A stretch of DNA of 64,000 bases from Humulus lupulus (lineage: Eukaryota; Streptophyta; Magnoliopsida; Rosales; Cannabaceae), in NCBI RefSeq assembly GCF_963169125.1, contig NC_084795.1, positions 265,107,042 to 265,171,041 on the forward strand, written 5' to 3'. The notes under the pieces were generated by a model that worked only from the letters and a program-made list of their open reading frames with translations, did no database searches and was not told the DNA's origin. A program made the position numbers and the translations under genes. Shown here one piece after another: positions 1 through 11,250 of the stretch. Positions within the stretch are counted from its first letter, which is position 1, and each line of letters starts with the position of its first letter.

Positions 1-624
1 AGTGTCGATTATCTTCTGCCCTGATGATTTTGTTACATGTTATGTGGATATGAAGCTTCTAAATTTTTGGGTTGTTAACCTAAGACCTGACCCAGAGATC
101 TATGTTACCGTATAACAATGCCAAAAACTCATGTGAGTTATATTATAATGTGACTATGTTGGCATGTTTAGGTGCATTAAACATGAATGTGGACCCATAT
201 CTTATTAGCAGGGCATTGTCATAATTTTGGCCCGTTGATGACATATTTGAATGTATGTATGATATATGATTGTGATCACATCATTATGTCGATGTATTTG
301 GGTTATCTAGCACGAGGCGATCCTCCCGGGGCAATTAAGCTGTTTACTCATAAAGATTAACACATTCTGAACTTCTTGGTCTTCTCTCTCTCTACCACTT
401 CAGGGTTTAGCTGAATTCTGAAGAAAGGATGCTCAAAATATGGAGGTCTGAATCTGGGGTTGAAGTGGGAAACTATAAAGGTCGCGACTTTTCTTGAAGG
501 TAAGCTATTGCTCTGTTTCTTGGTAAATCTCAGATGTGGTTTTAGTTTTTTCCAGACTTTTAAACCAATGATTGGGTTTTGATTTAGGTTAGAGATTGAG
601 TTTAGGTTTTGGGATGTTCGTATG
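1..624 (+). mobile_element. degenerate LTR-like sequence, left arm
   Basis: No ORF of interest. Several short blocks resemble the solo LTR at 56630-58892 read in the same direction: a 'TTTGGCCCGTTGATG' block, a 'CTAGCACGAGGCGATC' block and a 'TTGAAGGTAAGC' block occur in the same order. The left end lies outside the window. Related sequence returns in the opposite direction at about 1640-2121. Assignment as a decayed LTR is inferred. Confidence 0.35.
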
Positions 625-1231
625 TGTTATCCAAAAAACAGACACGGATGACGTGGCAGGAGATTTCTGAACACATGGCTGACACCTAGCAAAATTCTGT
701 TAGAGTATCGACCAGATAGATATTGCATGCATAACAGTTGAGTTTTTCTTACGACCAGCCTGGTCGTACACTCCGCATATTTCAAGATAATTTTGTAAAG
801 ATCTTAGTCAATCCCGAGATTGTCTCCAATAATTCCTGATGATCCGATTAATTAGGAGAGAATATCTGTAACTAATTAATGTAATCCTCCTTGAGCTTAT
901 AAATAGAGAAAGATAGTTCAATGAGGGGACTTTTTGGCTTTTTGATTACTTGAGAGTATAGATATACGAGAGGATTAGAGCTAATACATTACGATATATT
1001 GTTTATTCTTCAGAGGTTGGTGAAACTCATTGAACCCTAGTTCTTTGATCACTCCCTTGAATCCTATATCAATAATAGCTCAAGTGGGCGTAGGTTATTA
1101 CTAGTTTCTGGGGCCGAACCACTATAAATTCTTGTGTGCTTTATTGTTTTTGTCATTATATTCATTCTAACATATCTGTCCGCATCAAGCATTTTTTACT
1201 CCGTGTCAGTTGACCAAAATCAGGGTCAACA
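625..1231 (+). mobile_element. solo LTR, family A, copy 1
   Basis: A 607-bp sequence begins TGTTATCC, ends GGTCAACA and is flanked by perfect 5-bp direct repeats GTATG (620-624 and 1232-1236). No internal retroelement region is attached, so it is a solo LTR left by LTR-LTR recombination. It contains a TATA box (CTTATAAATAG at about 897) followed by a transcript-like segment. A second copy lies at 5307-5912. Confidence 0.92.
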
Positions 1232-2121
1232 GTATGCTTATGATGAGTTTAAGTTTTTTCGCACGTGGTAACGAACCCTAACCCTAATTAATAGTTAAGG
1301 GGAGATAATGGGCTGCATGGGCCAAACCAGTCATGGGGTGCCTGAACACGCATGTTTATGCTGGGTGTCTGAGAATTTCGGAATGGAATAGACACGTGAT
1401 GTATGATATGCGCACGTTTACATTGCGTGGTTGACTTCACAAATAGTCGAGGATGCCAGATCTATGCCGCACCTCGAGCTTGTTGTGGCGCCAGCTCGTG
1501 ATATCCATATTGCTGACTCGTTGCCTTCGAGTATGCTGCCAAATCTTTGATTAGCTCAGGTTAAAGAGGTGGAGACTCGCAACAGCAGCTCCGGGTGGAC
1601 GGTTTACACGTGGCGGACTGAATTAGGCCCTTTTCCAACTCGCTAATAACTCGTGGATATTTAGGGCGTACAGTCATTTAAAAGCTTCTAACGACTCCCG
1701 AGGGTAAAACCGCCATCTTCAACCTATCTCGTTAATCATAATTAACGCTCTCCAATTCCCGCTATTCTCAATATTCTCAAATACCAATTATTCTTATCCC
1801 GTGACCCTTTAATTCCCAGTAATGCTCTAATCACCGAAATCATGTTGACTCACCCCGAGCCCCGAGGTTAAACCTTTTATGACCAAACCGATAGTTTATA
1901 TTCAGAGATTGTCCCATGCCGAATAGCTCGAACAAATCCACATTATAATGTGGCCTCAACAATTAATCACAATCATATTGGGTGCATGCATTTAACATCA
2001 TATTATAGTATAATTCACATAAATATGCATATAATCATTTAATGGCGTAATTAAGCAGTTATGGCTCTGCCGGCCTACTAATCCAGCCATTAAACTGCAT
2101 TAGGGATTTCGGGGTATTACA
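1232..2121 (-). mobile_element. degenerate LTR-like sequence, right arm
   Basis: The last 480 bases closely resemble the end of the solo LTR at 49920-52099 in the same direction, including the block 'CATGCATATAATCAT' and a terminal GGGGTATTACA. Read on the minus strand this starts TGTAATACCCC, a typical LTR beginning. Together with the left arm this forms a head-to-head arrangement, into which the 625-1231 LTR later inserted. Confidence 0.45.
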
Positions 2122-2743
2122 GTGTCACTACATCGATGAAAGTGAAAGGTAGAACGTAAAATTAAAGTGTTGATATATACTTGTGATTCATCGAGCCAGT
2201 AAGTGATTTCATCGAGCTCAATCTTCCAATGTCACTGTCTTCGAGCTTGCAACTAAGGCTCAAATAACACACATATGCATCAGAAAAGACCCATTCTTTC
2301 GAGCTTGATGCCTTAGCTCGGGTCATTACACAGTCAAAAAATTAGTATATGGTCCTCGTAAAAAATAATTGTTAATATATATTCAGCATCATAATAAAAC
2401 ATTGTCGTTAATTCGTAAGCAAAATCACTAATAACAATTTCATCTAATAGTATTTACTTACATGTAATATTTGAAATACAAACAAATAGATGAAAATAAA
2501 TATTTATATTATAGGGTGTACATGGATCATATATTATTTGTAAAAAAAATCTAACTCTCAGTTACCCGTACGACATTACACTTTCCTGATATTGGTATAT
2601 TGTAAGCAGTAGATGGTTTTCGAACTATATATACATGGGCGGGATTGTCCATCCATATTTTGAGATCATAGCAAGAAGCTTAACGAACAGTGAACTTAGT
2701 AACATACACTCTGCCAACCCACTTCTCACGACCTAAGTTTGGT
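2122..2743. other. intergenic and putative 5' region
   Basis: AT-rich sequence with no gene recognised. The only notable feature is a TATA-like run close to the downstream ORF, listed separately. Confidence 0.4.
2625..2634 (+). promoter_or_regulatory. TATA-like element
   Basis: CTATATATAC lies about 110 bases before the ATG at 2744, a plausible place for a plant TATA box. AT-rich DNA yields such runs by chance, so this is suggestive only. Confidence 0.35.
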
Positions 2744-3169
2744 ATGGCCACCTCCATCGATGACCCTATCAAGGGAACAAGCGAAGTTGTTTCCGATACG
2801 AACTCCAACGCAGTGGAAAACACTGAGACTAGTGGTGATAAGGGGAAATGTGACGTTCTCGCACTGCCTCCTCGCGTGAAAGTGGAGAAGAAGGAATTGG
2901 GGAAGGGTTTGACAATGACAACCTTCGAAACATGGCAGAAAACACCCTTGACCGAGGGGAATCCCAAGGGAAAACGACTGCGTATTTGTTGGGACTTTGA
3001 TAGTTATGTGGAGGATGTCTTAGGGAGGTTCAAGACAGCTCTGAAGGAGGTAGAAGAAGGTGCGAAAAAAACAAGCCAAGAGGGTGTGACAAAGGCGGTT
3101 GTGTATAAAAAGGAGGAGAGTGTTCGGGTCATGGATATGTGCCTGGCAGAGTTGGACAACTTATGTTAA
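2744..3169 (+). CDS. hypothetical protein, 141 aa
   Basis: I do not recognise this protein. The ATG at 2744 is chosen because the same frame opens upstream only with a GTG; the ATG context (GGTATGG) is favourable. The protein is hydrophilic. Its N-terminal third is rich in Ser, Thr and acidic residues, followed by a basic block (VKVEKKELGKG), an aromatic patch (RICWDFDSYVEDVLGRF) and a Lys/Glu-rich helix-like C-terminus ending in DNLC. Base composition is clearly richer in GC than the flanks, which supports real coding. A TATA-like element lies about 110 bases upstream. There is no transmembrane segment or signal peptide. It could be a fragment of a larger, possibly transposon-borne gene. Single exon and function are both uncertain. 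Confidence 0.5.
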   Translation: MATSIDDPIKGTSEVVSDTNSNAVENTETSGDKGKCDVLALPPRVKVEKKELGKGLTMTTFETWQKTPLTEGNPKGKRLRICWDFDSYVEDVLGRFKTALKEVEEGAKKTSQEGVTKAVVYKKEESVRVMDMCLAELDNLC

Positions 3170-5306
3170 ATTAATTTTCTGAATATCCAGTGCCATTGCT
3201 AAGTAATGTTTCTTTTGTTTAATCTTATGGCTGTCCTCATTTTGAACATTGGGTCATCATTAGTTAGCACGTAACGATTATGGCCTTAGTATCTGTCTTT
3301 ACTATGTACAACCAGTGAATGACGATGATGGTAATGTAGTTACTATGTACTTTAACAATTCCAACTACGGTTGGACAATGATACTTATATATTTTGCAAT
3401 GACCATCTCTAATAACTTGCTACATGGCCTTTGAGGAGAGGGATGATGAGGTGATCAGTTCAAGTTAAAGATAAACAAAAGGAAGTTATATTTTCTCTTT
3501 CTCACATATATGAAAACACCTCGGGGGTTTTGTGGGGAACAAGTACGTGGGGGTTGGAAGTTGTATCAGCATTGGGAAGGGAATTTTTCTGTAATGACCT
3601 GAAATGTTCATTCATATATCTTGTCAACCTCCAAATGTATGATACAGTAATGAAAAGTGAGGGGTGAAATTTCAAATCGAATCTCCATCTCAGATTTTGT
3701 TGCAGGGTCAGAAAGTACAATATCCATGTACTCCATGTTCCACATAGGACGCGGCAAAACAGAACATTTTTGCTTTAGCTTTATAACTTTTTTTTAAAAA
3801 TAACTCAGTACTCGTGTGTTATTAATACTATAAGTTTTGTATAGTATAGCAGCATAGGAATAAAATATAAACAGAAAATACATATTTGTTAAATTTATAC
3901 GGTAACTTCCTAAATGTGTTGACCAATGACATTATTCATTCTTGGTAGTTTTATAAGTTTGCAGGTGTGATAAGTTATTATAGACTATTGCTACTAATTT
4001 GGGTAATCTACAAAAATGCACTAAAAGTTAAAAAAAAATATGAAAAATACGGTGCATTACAAAAAATACGGAATTTTCGGATAAAAATATGGAATGGCAA
4101 AATTGTAAATACGGAGTGACAAAATCATAAATAAAAGCTGGAAAATATAATTTTTTGTGATCAACGTTTACAAACTAGTAAATATCTGTTACAAACTTGT
4201 AAATATCTATTATATGTTTGTAAATAATATTTACAAAATCAATTATAGAATTGTAGATTTTTTTTTTTTTGTAGATAAAACTTACAAACAAATTCGTAAC
4301 TAAATATTTTATTTTTGTAACAATAGTTTACAAATCTAGTTTTATAATTAAGATATTTTTGTAATTAACATTTACGAAAATATTTTATAGTAAAGAAATC
4401 GTAAACAAAATATACATAAAAATATTATACTTTTCCAAATTATTACAATATTGTACCAAAAAATTGCAGGAACATTCATTTTATGCTATACAACTTAAAA
4501 ATATAAATTTAAGATATTCATTATTTATAAAACACTTTATTGAATATATATAGTGGTGAAATACAATTTTGTTTTTAAACAAGTTTTACAAGTTTGTAAC
4601 AACAATTTACAAAACTAATTTCACAACCAAAAAATTTATTTTTGTAACTAACATTTACATATATATTTATAAATTTATTTAACATGATTGTTACAACGAC
4701 TTATAAAATTAAGTTGTGAATTTAGTGCATGTTTGTAACAAAAATTTATAAAACTACATTTCTTACTAAAACATACTATTTTATTTTTTAACTAATATAT
4801 ACAAAAATGTTAGATTGCATAAAACAAGTAACAAATATTAGAAAAAATATATAACTACTAATATAGAAATAGATTATATTTATTAAATATAATAATTTAT
4901 GCAAGCATAACTATTTGTTTAATATTAATAATACATTCATTTTAAATATATAAAAATAAAAAAAATTGAAGAGAAAATGATTGAATATTATTATATCACA
5001 TCAATATATTTAAATTACATCAATTAATGATGTTTTTTTTTATGAGTACACGAACAAATAAAAGCTCATCAATTAATGAGCTGTATTCTTGTTTTTTTCC
5101 TTTTTACTAATCTTTGAGTATTATGTGAAGGCACCGTATATTTGTAATTATTTGTATTCACCGTATATTTCAATTTTTTGTTAAATATACAGTGTTTTAT
5201 GTAATTAATCCATTAAATTTTCAATGTATTAGCATATTTTGATGAGAATGTAAATTTATATTTTCTCCTATTCTTTTACTCGAAAGAAAGGATTATTGAG
5301 AGAGAG
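3170..5306. other. AT-rich intergenic region
   Basis: No gene seen. Between about 4020 and 4800 there are many short TTTGTAA and TTTACAAA words in both directions, an old degenerate repeat with local self-complementarity. Confidence 0.5.
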
Positions 5307-5912
5307 TGTTATCCAAAAAACAGGCATGGATGACATGGCAGACGTTTAGTACACGTGGCTGACATCTGGCAGAAGTCTTGTTCGACCACCGACCAGAAAG
5401 ATGTCTATGGCGCAACGCTCAATCTTTATATACAACCAGCTTGGTCGTATACTCGCTATATTTGGAGAAAATCTTATGCAATTATAATAATATCCGAAAT
5501 TATCTCCCATGATTTCCTGAGTATCCAATTATTTAGGAAAGAATATCTGTAACAAATGATTGTAATCTTTCTTGAGCCTATAAATAGAGAAAGATAGCTC
5601 AAGGAAGGGACTTTTGGCTTTCTAATTATCTGGGATTAGAGTTTTACGAGTGTATTAGAGCTATCATATTTGATATATTGTTTTGTTCTTCAGAGGTTGG
5701 TGAAACTCATTGAACCCTAGTTCTTTGATCACTCCTTTGAAATATTATATCAATAACAGCTCAAGTGGACGTAGGTTATTACCAGATTCTGGGGCCGAAC
5801 CACTATAAATTCCTGTGTGTTTTATTGTTTTTGTCATTATTCTCATTTCAACATATCTGTCCACATCAAGCAATTTTTACTCCGTGTCAGTTGACCAAAA
5901 TCAGGGTCAACA
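5307..5912 (+). mobile_element. solo LTR, family A, copy 2
   Basis: A 606-bp relative of 625-1231 that starts TGTTATCC and ends GGTCAACA, flanked by perfect 5-bp repeats GAGAG (5302-5306 and 5913-5917). It has a TATA box at about 5578 (CTATAAATAG). Small ORFs inside it are chance. The preserved TSD shows simple insertion followed by solo-LTR formation. Confidence 0.92.
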
Positions 5913-5914
5913 GA

Positions 5915-6240
5915 GAGTATAGGCTTTTCTATCACAATATTAAATTCATGTGTTGGACATTGTGTTTTGTAAAATGGTTCAAATAGAACCGTAAACTTTA
6001 TTTTGGTCAAAACTGTCTGAGCTAAAATTAAACATAATTCACCAAACTAATAATTTAAAACAAGAACAAAATCATTTTTTCTAGCAACTGAGTTGTTTTA
6101 ATCATTTTTTTCTTCATAAAACTTGGGTTTAAGCGCCAATTTCACCCATTTTGCCAATCACAAGATCCACATATGAATTTATCAAAATACATGGTCCAAA
6201 CAGGTAATGAGAGTTTAAAGGGTCAAAAAATTTATAAACC
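5915..6240. mobile_element. degenerate inverted-repeat MITE
   Basis: The left part (AAATTCATGTGTTGGACATTG) pairs with the right part (ATCACAAGATCCACATATGAATTT) as decayed inverted arms. Interior words match the better-preserved element at 38611-38970, including CAAACAGGTAATGA near the right end. No coding capacity. Confidence 0.45.
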
Positions 6241-6477
6241 CAATTAAATAAGATAATGTTATTTTTCTCGTTAAATAAAGAGGAAATTACATTTTATATG
6301 ATATTTTTATTAGAGTGTGCCAAAATATGGCTTTTTTTCAAAAAAGTGAACCTATGGTTTTTTTTTTATGGTTTTTCACTTTTATGGATTTATTTTCCCA
6401 TATTTTTTTTATAAAAATTGGTTTAGCAATTAATTGGATGTAGCAATGCACTTATTATTAACTTATTATATTTAGTA

Positions 6478-6836
6478 GGGTAGGTAACCACTTGGTACCC
6501 TGTGTTTTTTCAAAGTATCATTTTGGTACCATCTATTTTATACAATGCTCATATGGTACCATGTATTTTAAAATCGTACATATTTGGTACCCTAAACTCA
6601 AATTTCATTAATACAATTTTACCAATTTAATCAAACTGCTATCAATTATGTAAGTTTGATCATATAACTGATGACAGTTTGATCATATTGACAAAATTTT
6701 ATCTATCAAATCTAAGTCTAGGGTATCAAATATGTATAATTTTAAAATAATAGGGTACCATATGAGCATTATTGAAAACAAATGGTACAAAAATAATACT
6801 TTACAAAAATATAAGGTACCAAATAAGTAAATTTCC
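6478..6836. mobile_element. long-TIR MITE, GGTACC family, copy 1
   Basis: About 360 bp made of two imperfect inverted arms of roughly 110 bases. Each arm carries regularly spaced GGTACC words and the blocks CAAAGTATCATTTT and TACATATTTG(G/A)TACCC. The middle is AT-rich. It is non-coding. Sister copies lie at 7355-7445 (partial) and 7471-7880. Confidence 0.75.
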
Positions 6837-7354
6837 TATTCAGTTATTGTTTTAGTGAATAAGCACCTTCAGCCAGAAATTAAAAAAAAAAGTCTTTTAG
6901 TTCCATTTTTTGTCTTTCAGTTACACGTGTCAACATATTGCAATGTGACTGAATAAATAGCTGAAAGGTCTGTTACTTTGCTGGCATCTTTCTAATAATA
7001 ATATTAATAAAGCGATTGTTTAATAATTTTTAATTAATTTAAAAAATAATTATTTAAATTTATTTTATAATCATTTCAAAAAAATTTATAAAATCTCTTT
7101 AATTTCAAAAAACATTCTACAAAAATACATATCAACACATTATTATAAACAACAAAATTAATATATTTGTTAATATTTTGAAATAATAACAGTAAATTAT
7201 TCAACCACACGTAAACACATAAAAAAATAGGATGGTTATAACAATTATATTAAGTTTGTATTTCTATTCATTTTAAATCACAATAATAGTTAAATAAAAT
7301 CTAAATATATTACAACTCACAATAATTTACTTGTTGCAAATACTTTTGCTTTAT

Positions 7355-7445
7355 TGGTGTATCAAATATGTACGATGTCAAAATACAGGGTACAAAATAC
7401 GTATTATTTCAAAATACAAGGTACTAAATGAGCATTATTGTAATC
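7355..7445. mobile_element. fragment of GGTACC-family MITE
   Basis: A single right-hand arm resembling those at 6478-6836 and 7471-7880 (AAATATGTACGATG followed by GGTACTAAATGAGCATTATTG). No matching left arm is recognisable. Confidence 0.5.
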
Positions 7446-7470
7446 TGGAATTACGACACGATTTTTTTTT

Positions 7471-7880
7471 GGGAATTTACTCATTTCACACCCTATGTTT
7501 TTGCAAAGTATAATTTTGGTACCCTCTGTTTTCAATAATGCTTTTATGGTACCCTGTATTTTAAAATTATACATATTTGATACTCTACACTCAGATTTGA
7601 TAAATAAAATTTTGTCAATATAATCAAAATGTCATCAGTTATATGTAATTAAGTAATTAAATTTAAATTTGAAATTATATAATTGACAGCAGTTTAATTA
7701 AATTGTTAAAAATTTATTAATTAAATGTGAGTTTATGGTACTAAATATGTACGATTTTAAAATACAATGTACTGAATATGTACAATTTCAAGATATTGGG
7801 TACCAAATGAATATTATTGTAAACACAGGTACCAAAATGATACTTTACAAAAACACAAGGTACCAAATGATTACCTACCC
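7471..7880. mobile_element. long-TIR MITE, GGTACC family, copy 2
   Basis: About 410 bp. The left arm (GGGAATTTACTCATTTC, then CAAAGTATAATTTTGGTACC) is complementary to the right arm (GGTACCAAAATGATACTTT, then GGTACCAAATGATTACC). Same organisation as copy 1 and non-coding. Confidence 0.75.
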
Positions 7881-8570
7881 TTTTTTTTTAACAGAAAAAT
7901 TAAATAAAATAACCATTTACAACCACCAATATTTTTTCTATCTATTAACTTAATAGAGGTTCTTGGTTGAAAAAGATGACCAATGAACAACAAAGGGATG
8001 CTACACGATTTGGGTCTACAGTATTTTTTATACTTAATTTTTGTGTAATTGGAGTAAGTCAGAACCGTGCACATGGCATTTGTTTTTATCTCATTAATAC
8101 ACATTTTCGAAATCAATATTTTACTCAATCTTTTCTTTTTGCTACAAACCGGTGAGTTGTTTTTGGGAGAAACGATGAGGTTATCATTATTTGTTGAACC
8201 AAAAAGGAAATGAAAAGACAGAATTTTGGGAAACTAAATACACAATTAATTTTGTTTATTTCTTTTCTATTAAATAAAGAATAAAAATATTACAACTGTG
8301 ATGCCACATGTACGGGGGTTAGAATCCAACCTCATATTTAGGTTTTCTCATTTAAATCGAAGCATTTGGACAGACGGCGACCGTAATCATTCGTTTATCC
8401 TTTCCATTATAGATATGTTGTTTACTTCTCAAATAAGCTATCACCTGCACACGTAAGGGAGGAGATTAGACACCTATCATTAATGTCTGACCACAAATTG
8501 ACACCATTGGCCACAATTTCGGTATCTCATTTACAAAACCCATTATTCTTCTTCCTTGCATAACCATTAT
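7881..8570. other. intergenic region upstream of the 8617 ORF
   Basis: No gene supported. Short ORFs here are AT-rich and have no recognisable features. Confidence 0.4.
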
Positions 8571-8588
8571 TCTCTCTCTCTCTCTCTC
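8571..8588 (+). promoter_or_regulatory. CT-repeat tract in probable 5' leader
   Basis: An uninterrupted (TC)n run ends about 28 bases before the ATG at 8617. Pyrimidine-rich patches are common near plant transcription starts and in 5' UTRs. It may also be a simple microsatellite. Confidence 0.4.
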
Positions 8589-8616
8589 ACTCAATTAACC
8601 TCCCACACACTCTGCA

Positions 8617-9363
8617 ATGTCCATGGCTTCCACACAGAAAGGATGTTGTAGGGGCAACTTTGGTAGAGGAATCCCCAATAATTCTACTGATTCATGGACA
8701 TCAAATGGTTACTCTGACTTTTCTGGGCCAGTTCAAGTTTCCTACGAAGTGCCAACGGATATCCGTCCTAAGAAAACTGAATATGTCAAACGGACGTCCT
8801 CCTTCCCGGACCCTTGTATTCTAAACAGGAGGGGGAAAGAGTCGGTCGTTGATCTCATCGTTTCTTCTGAGGAGTTAGGTCCACGAGAACCTCGCCATAC
8901 CAGTAAGTCGCAGTCAAATCTCCCAACTGGTTTTGGTTCAATCCATAAGCAAGGTACGTACTTATTCCTAAGTTCAGTCAATGTTTTGCACACCAACTTC
9001 AAGTGGTACATTCCTTTACTAGCTAACTTCGTCCCGTTGCATGTTCAAGGGACTTGTAGTGACTCCACTCCTCACCCAACTTATAATAATATTCCTAAAA
9101 CACTTTGTCTAATAAATTTGTTACCAAAAACCGCAGGAGTTCGTCGCCCTAAACCAAACAATCAGGCCAAAACTGTTAGGCCAGGGAAAGTTGGTCGCGT
9201 TGAAGATGATTGCCTTCATGATGCTGTGTATGACGATGACTTGCTGGACGAGCCCATGCTCTACATGAGTCCTGATCTCTTCCAGGCAATAACAATGGCT
9301 AACATGCGAACAATCCAGGAGGAGCTGGCTAAGTGTAACCAGAAACTGAGTGACATATGCGAG
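8617..9363 (+). pseudogene. hypothetical gene, 5' part, interrupted by copia element
   Basis: Unrecognised protein starting MSMASTQKGCCRGNFG; a second ATG at 8623 has better context. The region is less AT-rich than its surroundings. A likely intron spans 8954-9136 (AAG/GTACGT to CCGCAG/GAG). It is 183 nt and contains no stop, so an unspliced reading stays in frame. After it come a Lys/Pro-rich stretch, an acidic segment (VYDDDLLDEP) and a helical segment (TIQEELAKCNQKLSDICE). At 9365 the copia LTR begins and supplies seven foreign codons and a TGA. The natural frame resumes beyond the element at 21290. Function unknown. The open frame on both sides of the insertion implies a formerly functional gene, either host or transposon-borne. 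Confidence 0.6.
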
Positions 9364-9364
9364 A

Positions 9365-11226
9365 TGTTGGAAAAAGCTTATACATGATCTTTATTTTTTT
9401 TCATGTATATCTAATATTAAACAAATTAATACGAGATAGCCTAAAACATGTTTCTAAAATTGAATTCAAAGAGAAACAAAAAATAGAATACTTACAGTAT
9501 ACGCAGCGGAATTAAAGAGTCCTTCCTTCAATTTCTCTAACTCTTGTATCCTCTCTGTCGCAGAGTATTATCAAGAAACTGAACCGATCTTCTATTTTCT
9601 TCACAATCTTCCAATGTATCCTTAGAACCACCTAGACTAGTGTGGGCAATTCTCAACACATGAGATAGATATAGAGAGAAGAAGAGAAAATAACAAAGTG
9701 GCTTAGAAAATGACTTGTGTTTAGAGAGAATCTAAAACTATCAGAAAATCTGACTTGTGACTTATCAAACTTCTTTTTTTTTTACTTCTCTATAAGCACT
9801 CCTTTTATAGACTCAATTAAGCCATTTAATTTAATTAAAAAATCAATAAAATAATAGCTATTTTGAAGCCCTAGGTCGAAATTATCATGGGCTATAGGCC
9901 CGTGAAATTTCTCATTTGATTATAAGCCCATTGGACTTAAAATCAAGGCATGTATTATTTTATATTGATTTAATTAATTAAATAATTATTTAAATCATTT
10001 ATCAAATTAATTATTTATAATTTGAACCTTGATTTAAACTTACTTATTAATTTGGATACAAATTTATCTTAATTAATAAATCTGTCATAATTTCTCTTTT
10101 CTTCTCAAAATTACACAACTCAGTGAAACTATCCAAAATTAACTTGGTCAACTTTGATAATTCTAATTGATGATTAAATCAATTAATTGAGACTATCTAG
10201 ATGATTTTATCCAAGGTAAAATGGGGACCATGGGCCTATGAAATCAAGCTCCAATAAGTTATCATAAATCTAACAAATAAATTTACTAACTTATTAATTC
10301 CTCGTGACTCCACTATAGACTTGGAATTGCACTCTTGAATTCATAGAACGCTCTATAACAAATATAGATACGCTATTAATTATCCATTGTTACAACCATA
10401 ATTGTCACTCAATCCTTTATAGACGGTCTGCAATGAGATAGGACTAAAATACCGTTTTACCCCTCATTGTATTTTATCCTTAAAACACTTAGTTCCTTGT
10501 AAATGATATTTCAGTAAACTAATTTAATTACTGAAATGAGATCTCTATCATTTAACACCTTGAACCAAACTAAAAGGAAACCATCATTTCACTTCTTCAT
10601 CAGAAGCTATAGATGTTCATATCTATGATTAACACTCCCACTCAATTATACTACCGAGTTCCCAAGATGTAAGTATGGGCTAGTCCGTAGGGTAAGCTGG
10701 TAACGAACAAGTCAAAGAACTCAAATAATACAATCAGTTAGAATACTAACCACTCAGAATTGAGATTGAATTGACCTATGGTCAACTATATGATATGACT
10801 AGAATAGATAATAACGGTATGTTTACTTATCTTATCAATTGTCAATATCGGTCCTGTCCGATGTAACAAATACATCTGATCTTATCTACTTTGCTAATGT
10901 TCTGGAAAGAACATAACACTGTAATGTGTAAGTAGATCATATCGTAGATTGGCAAGTCAGTGTAAATCCGGTGCACTGACTAATCTTAGGACTAACTTAT
11001 TTTGAACATATAATCATATTTATATTCCACTGCGATTACGTCACTATAAATAAGATTAGCTATATGCTCAAGATTTAATAGAAGTTTATATTAAACAAAT
11101 AATCATGAAAATAAAACATGTGAGCAAAGTGATTGACCAAGTCAAAAAATGATTTCTATTCTTTTATTGATAATAAAATGAGATTACAAAGAATTTGGGT
11201 TTTAATTAGGGCATAAAACCCCAACA
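9365..11226 (-). repeat. copia 3' LTR
   Basis: 1862 bp, TGTTGG...CCAACA. On the minus strand it carries a TATA box TATAAAAGG (9801-9809). The right-hand LTR lost seven bases at this place. The LTR runs directly into the ORF that starts at 8617. Confidence 0.93.
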
Positions 11227-11239
11227 AACTCCCACTTGC
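11227..11239 (-). other. polypurine tract of copia element
   Basis: Minus strand GCAAGTGGGAGTT lies immediately before the TGTTGGGG start of the 3' LTR, the expected place for plus-strand priming. Confidence 0.75.
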
Positions 11240-11250
11240 ACTAATTGAAA

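Noticed and set aside
1272..1287. CCCTAACCCTAA, telomere-like
   Set aside because: Only two short units; too little for an interstitial telomere, and common in plant leaders.
2690..2743. Upstream extension of the 2744 ORF
   Set aside because: Begins with GTG, not used as a normal start in plant nuclear genes.
5346..5986. Several 60-73 codon ORFs
   Set aside because: Inside or across the end of a solo LTR with defined ends and TSD.
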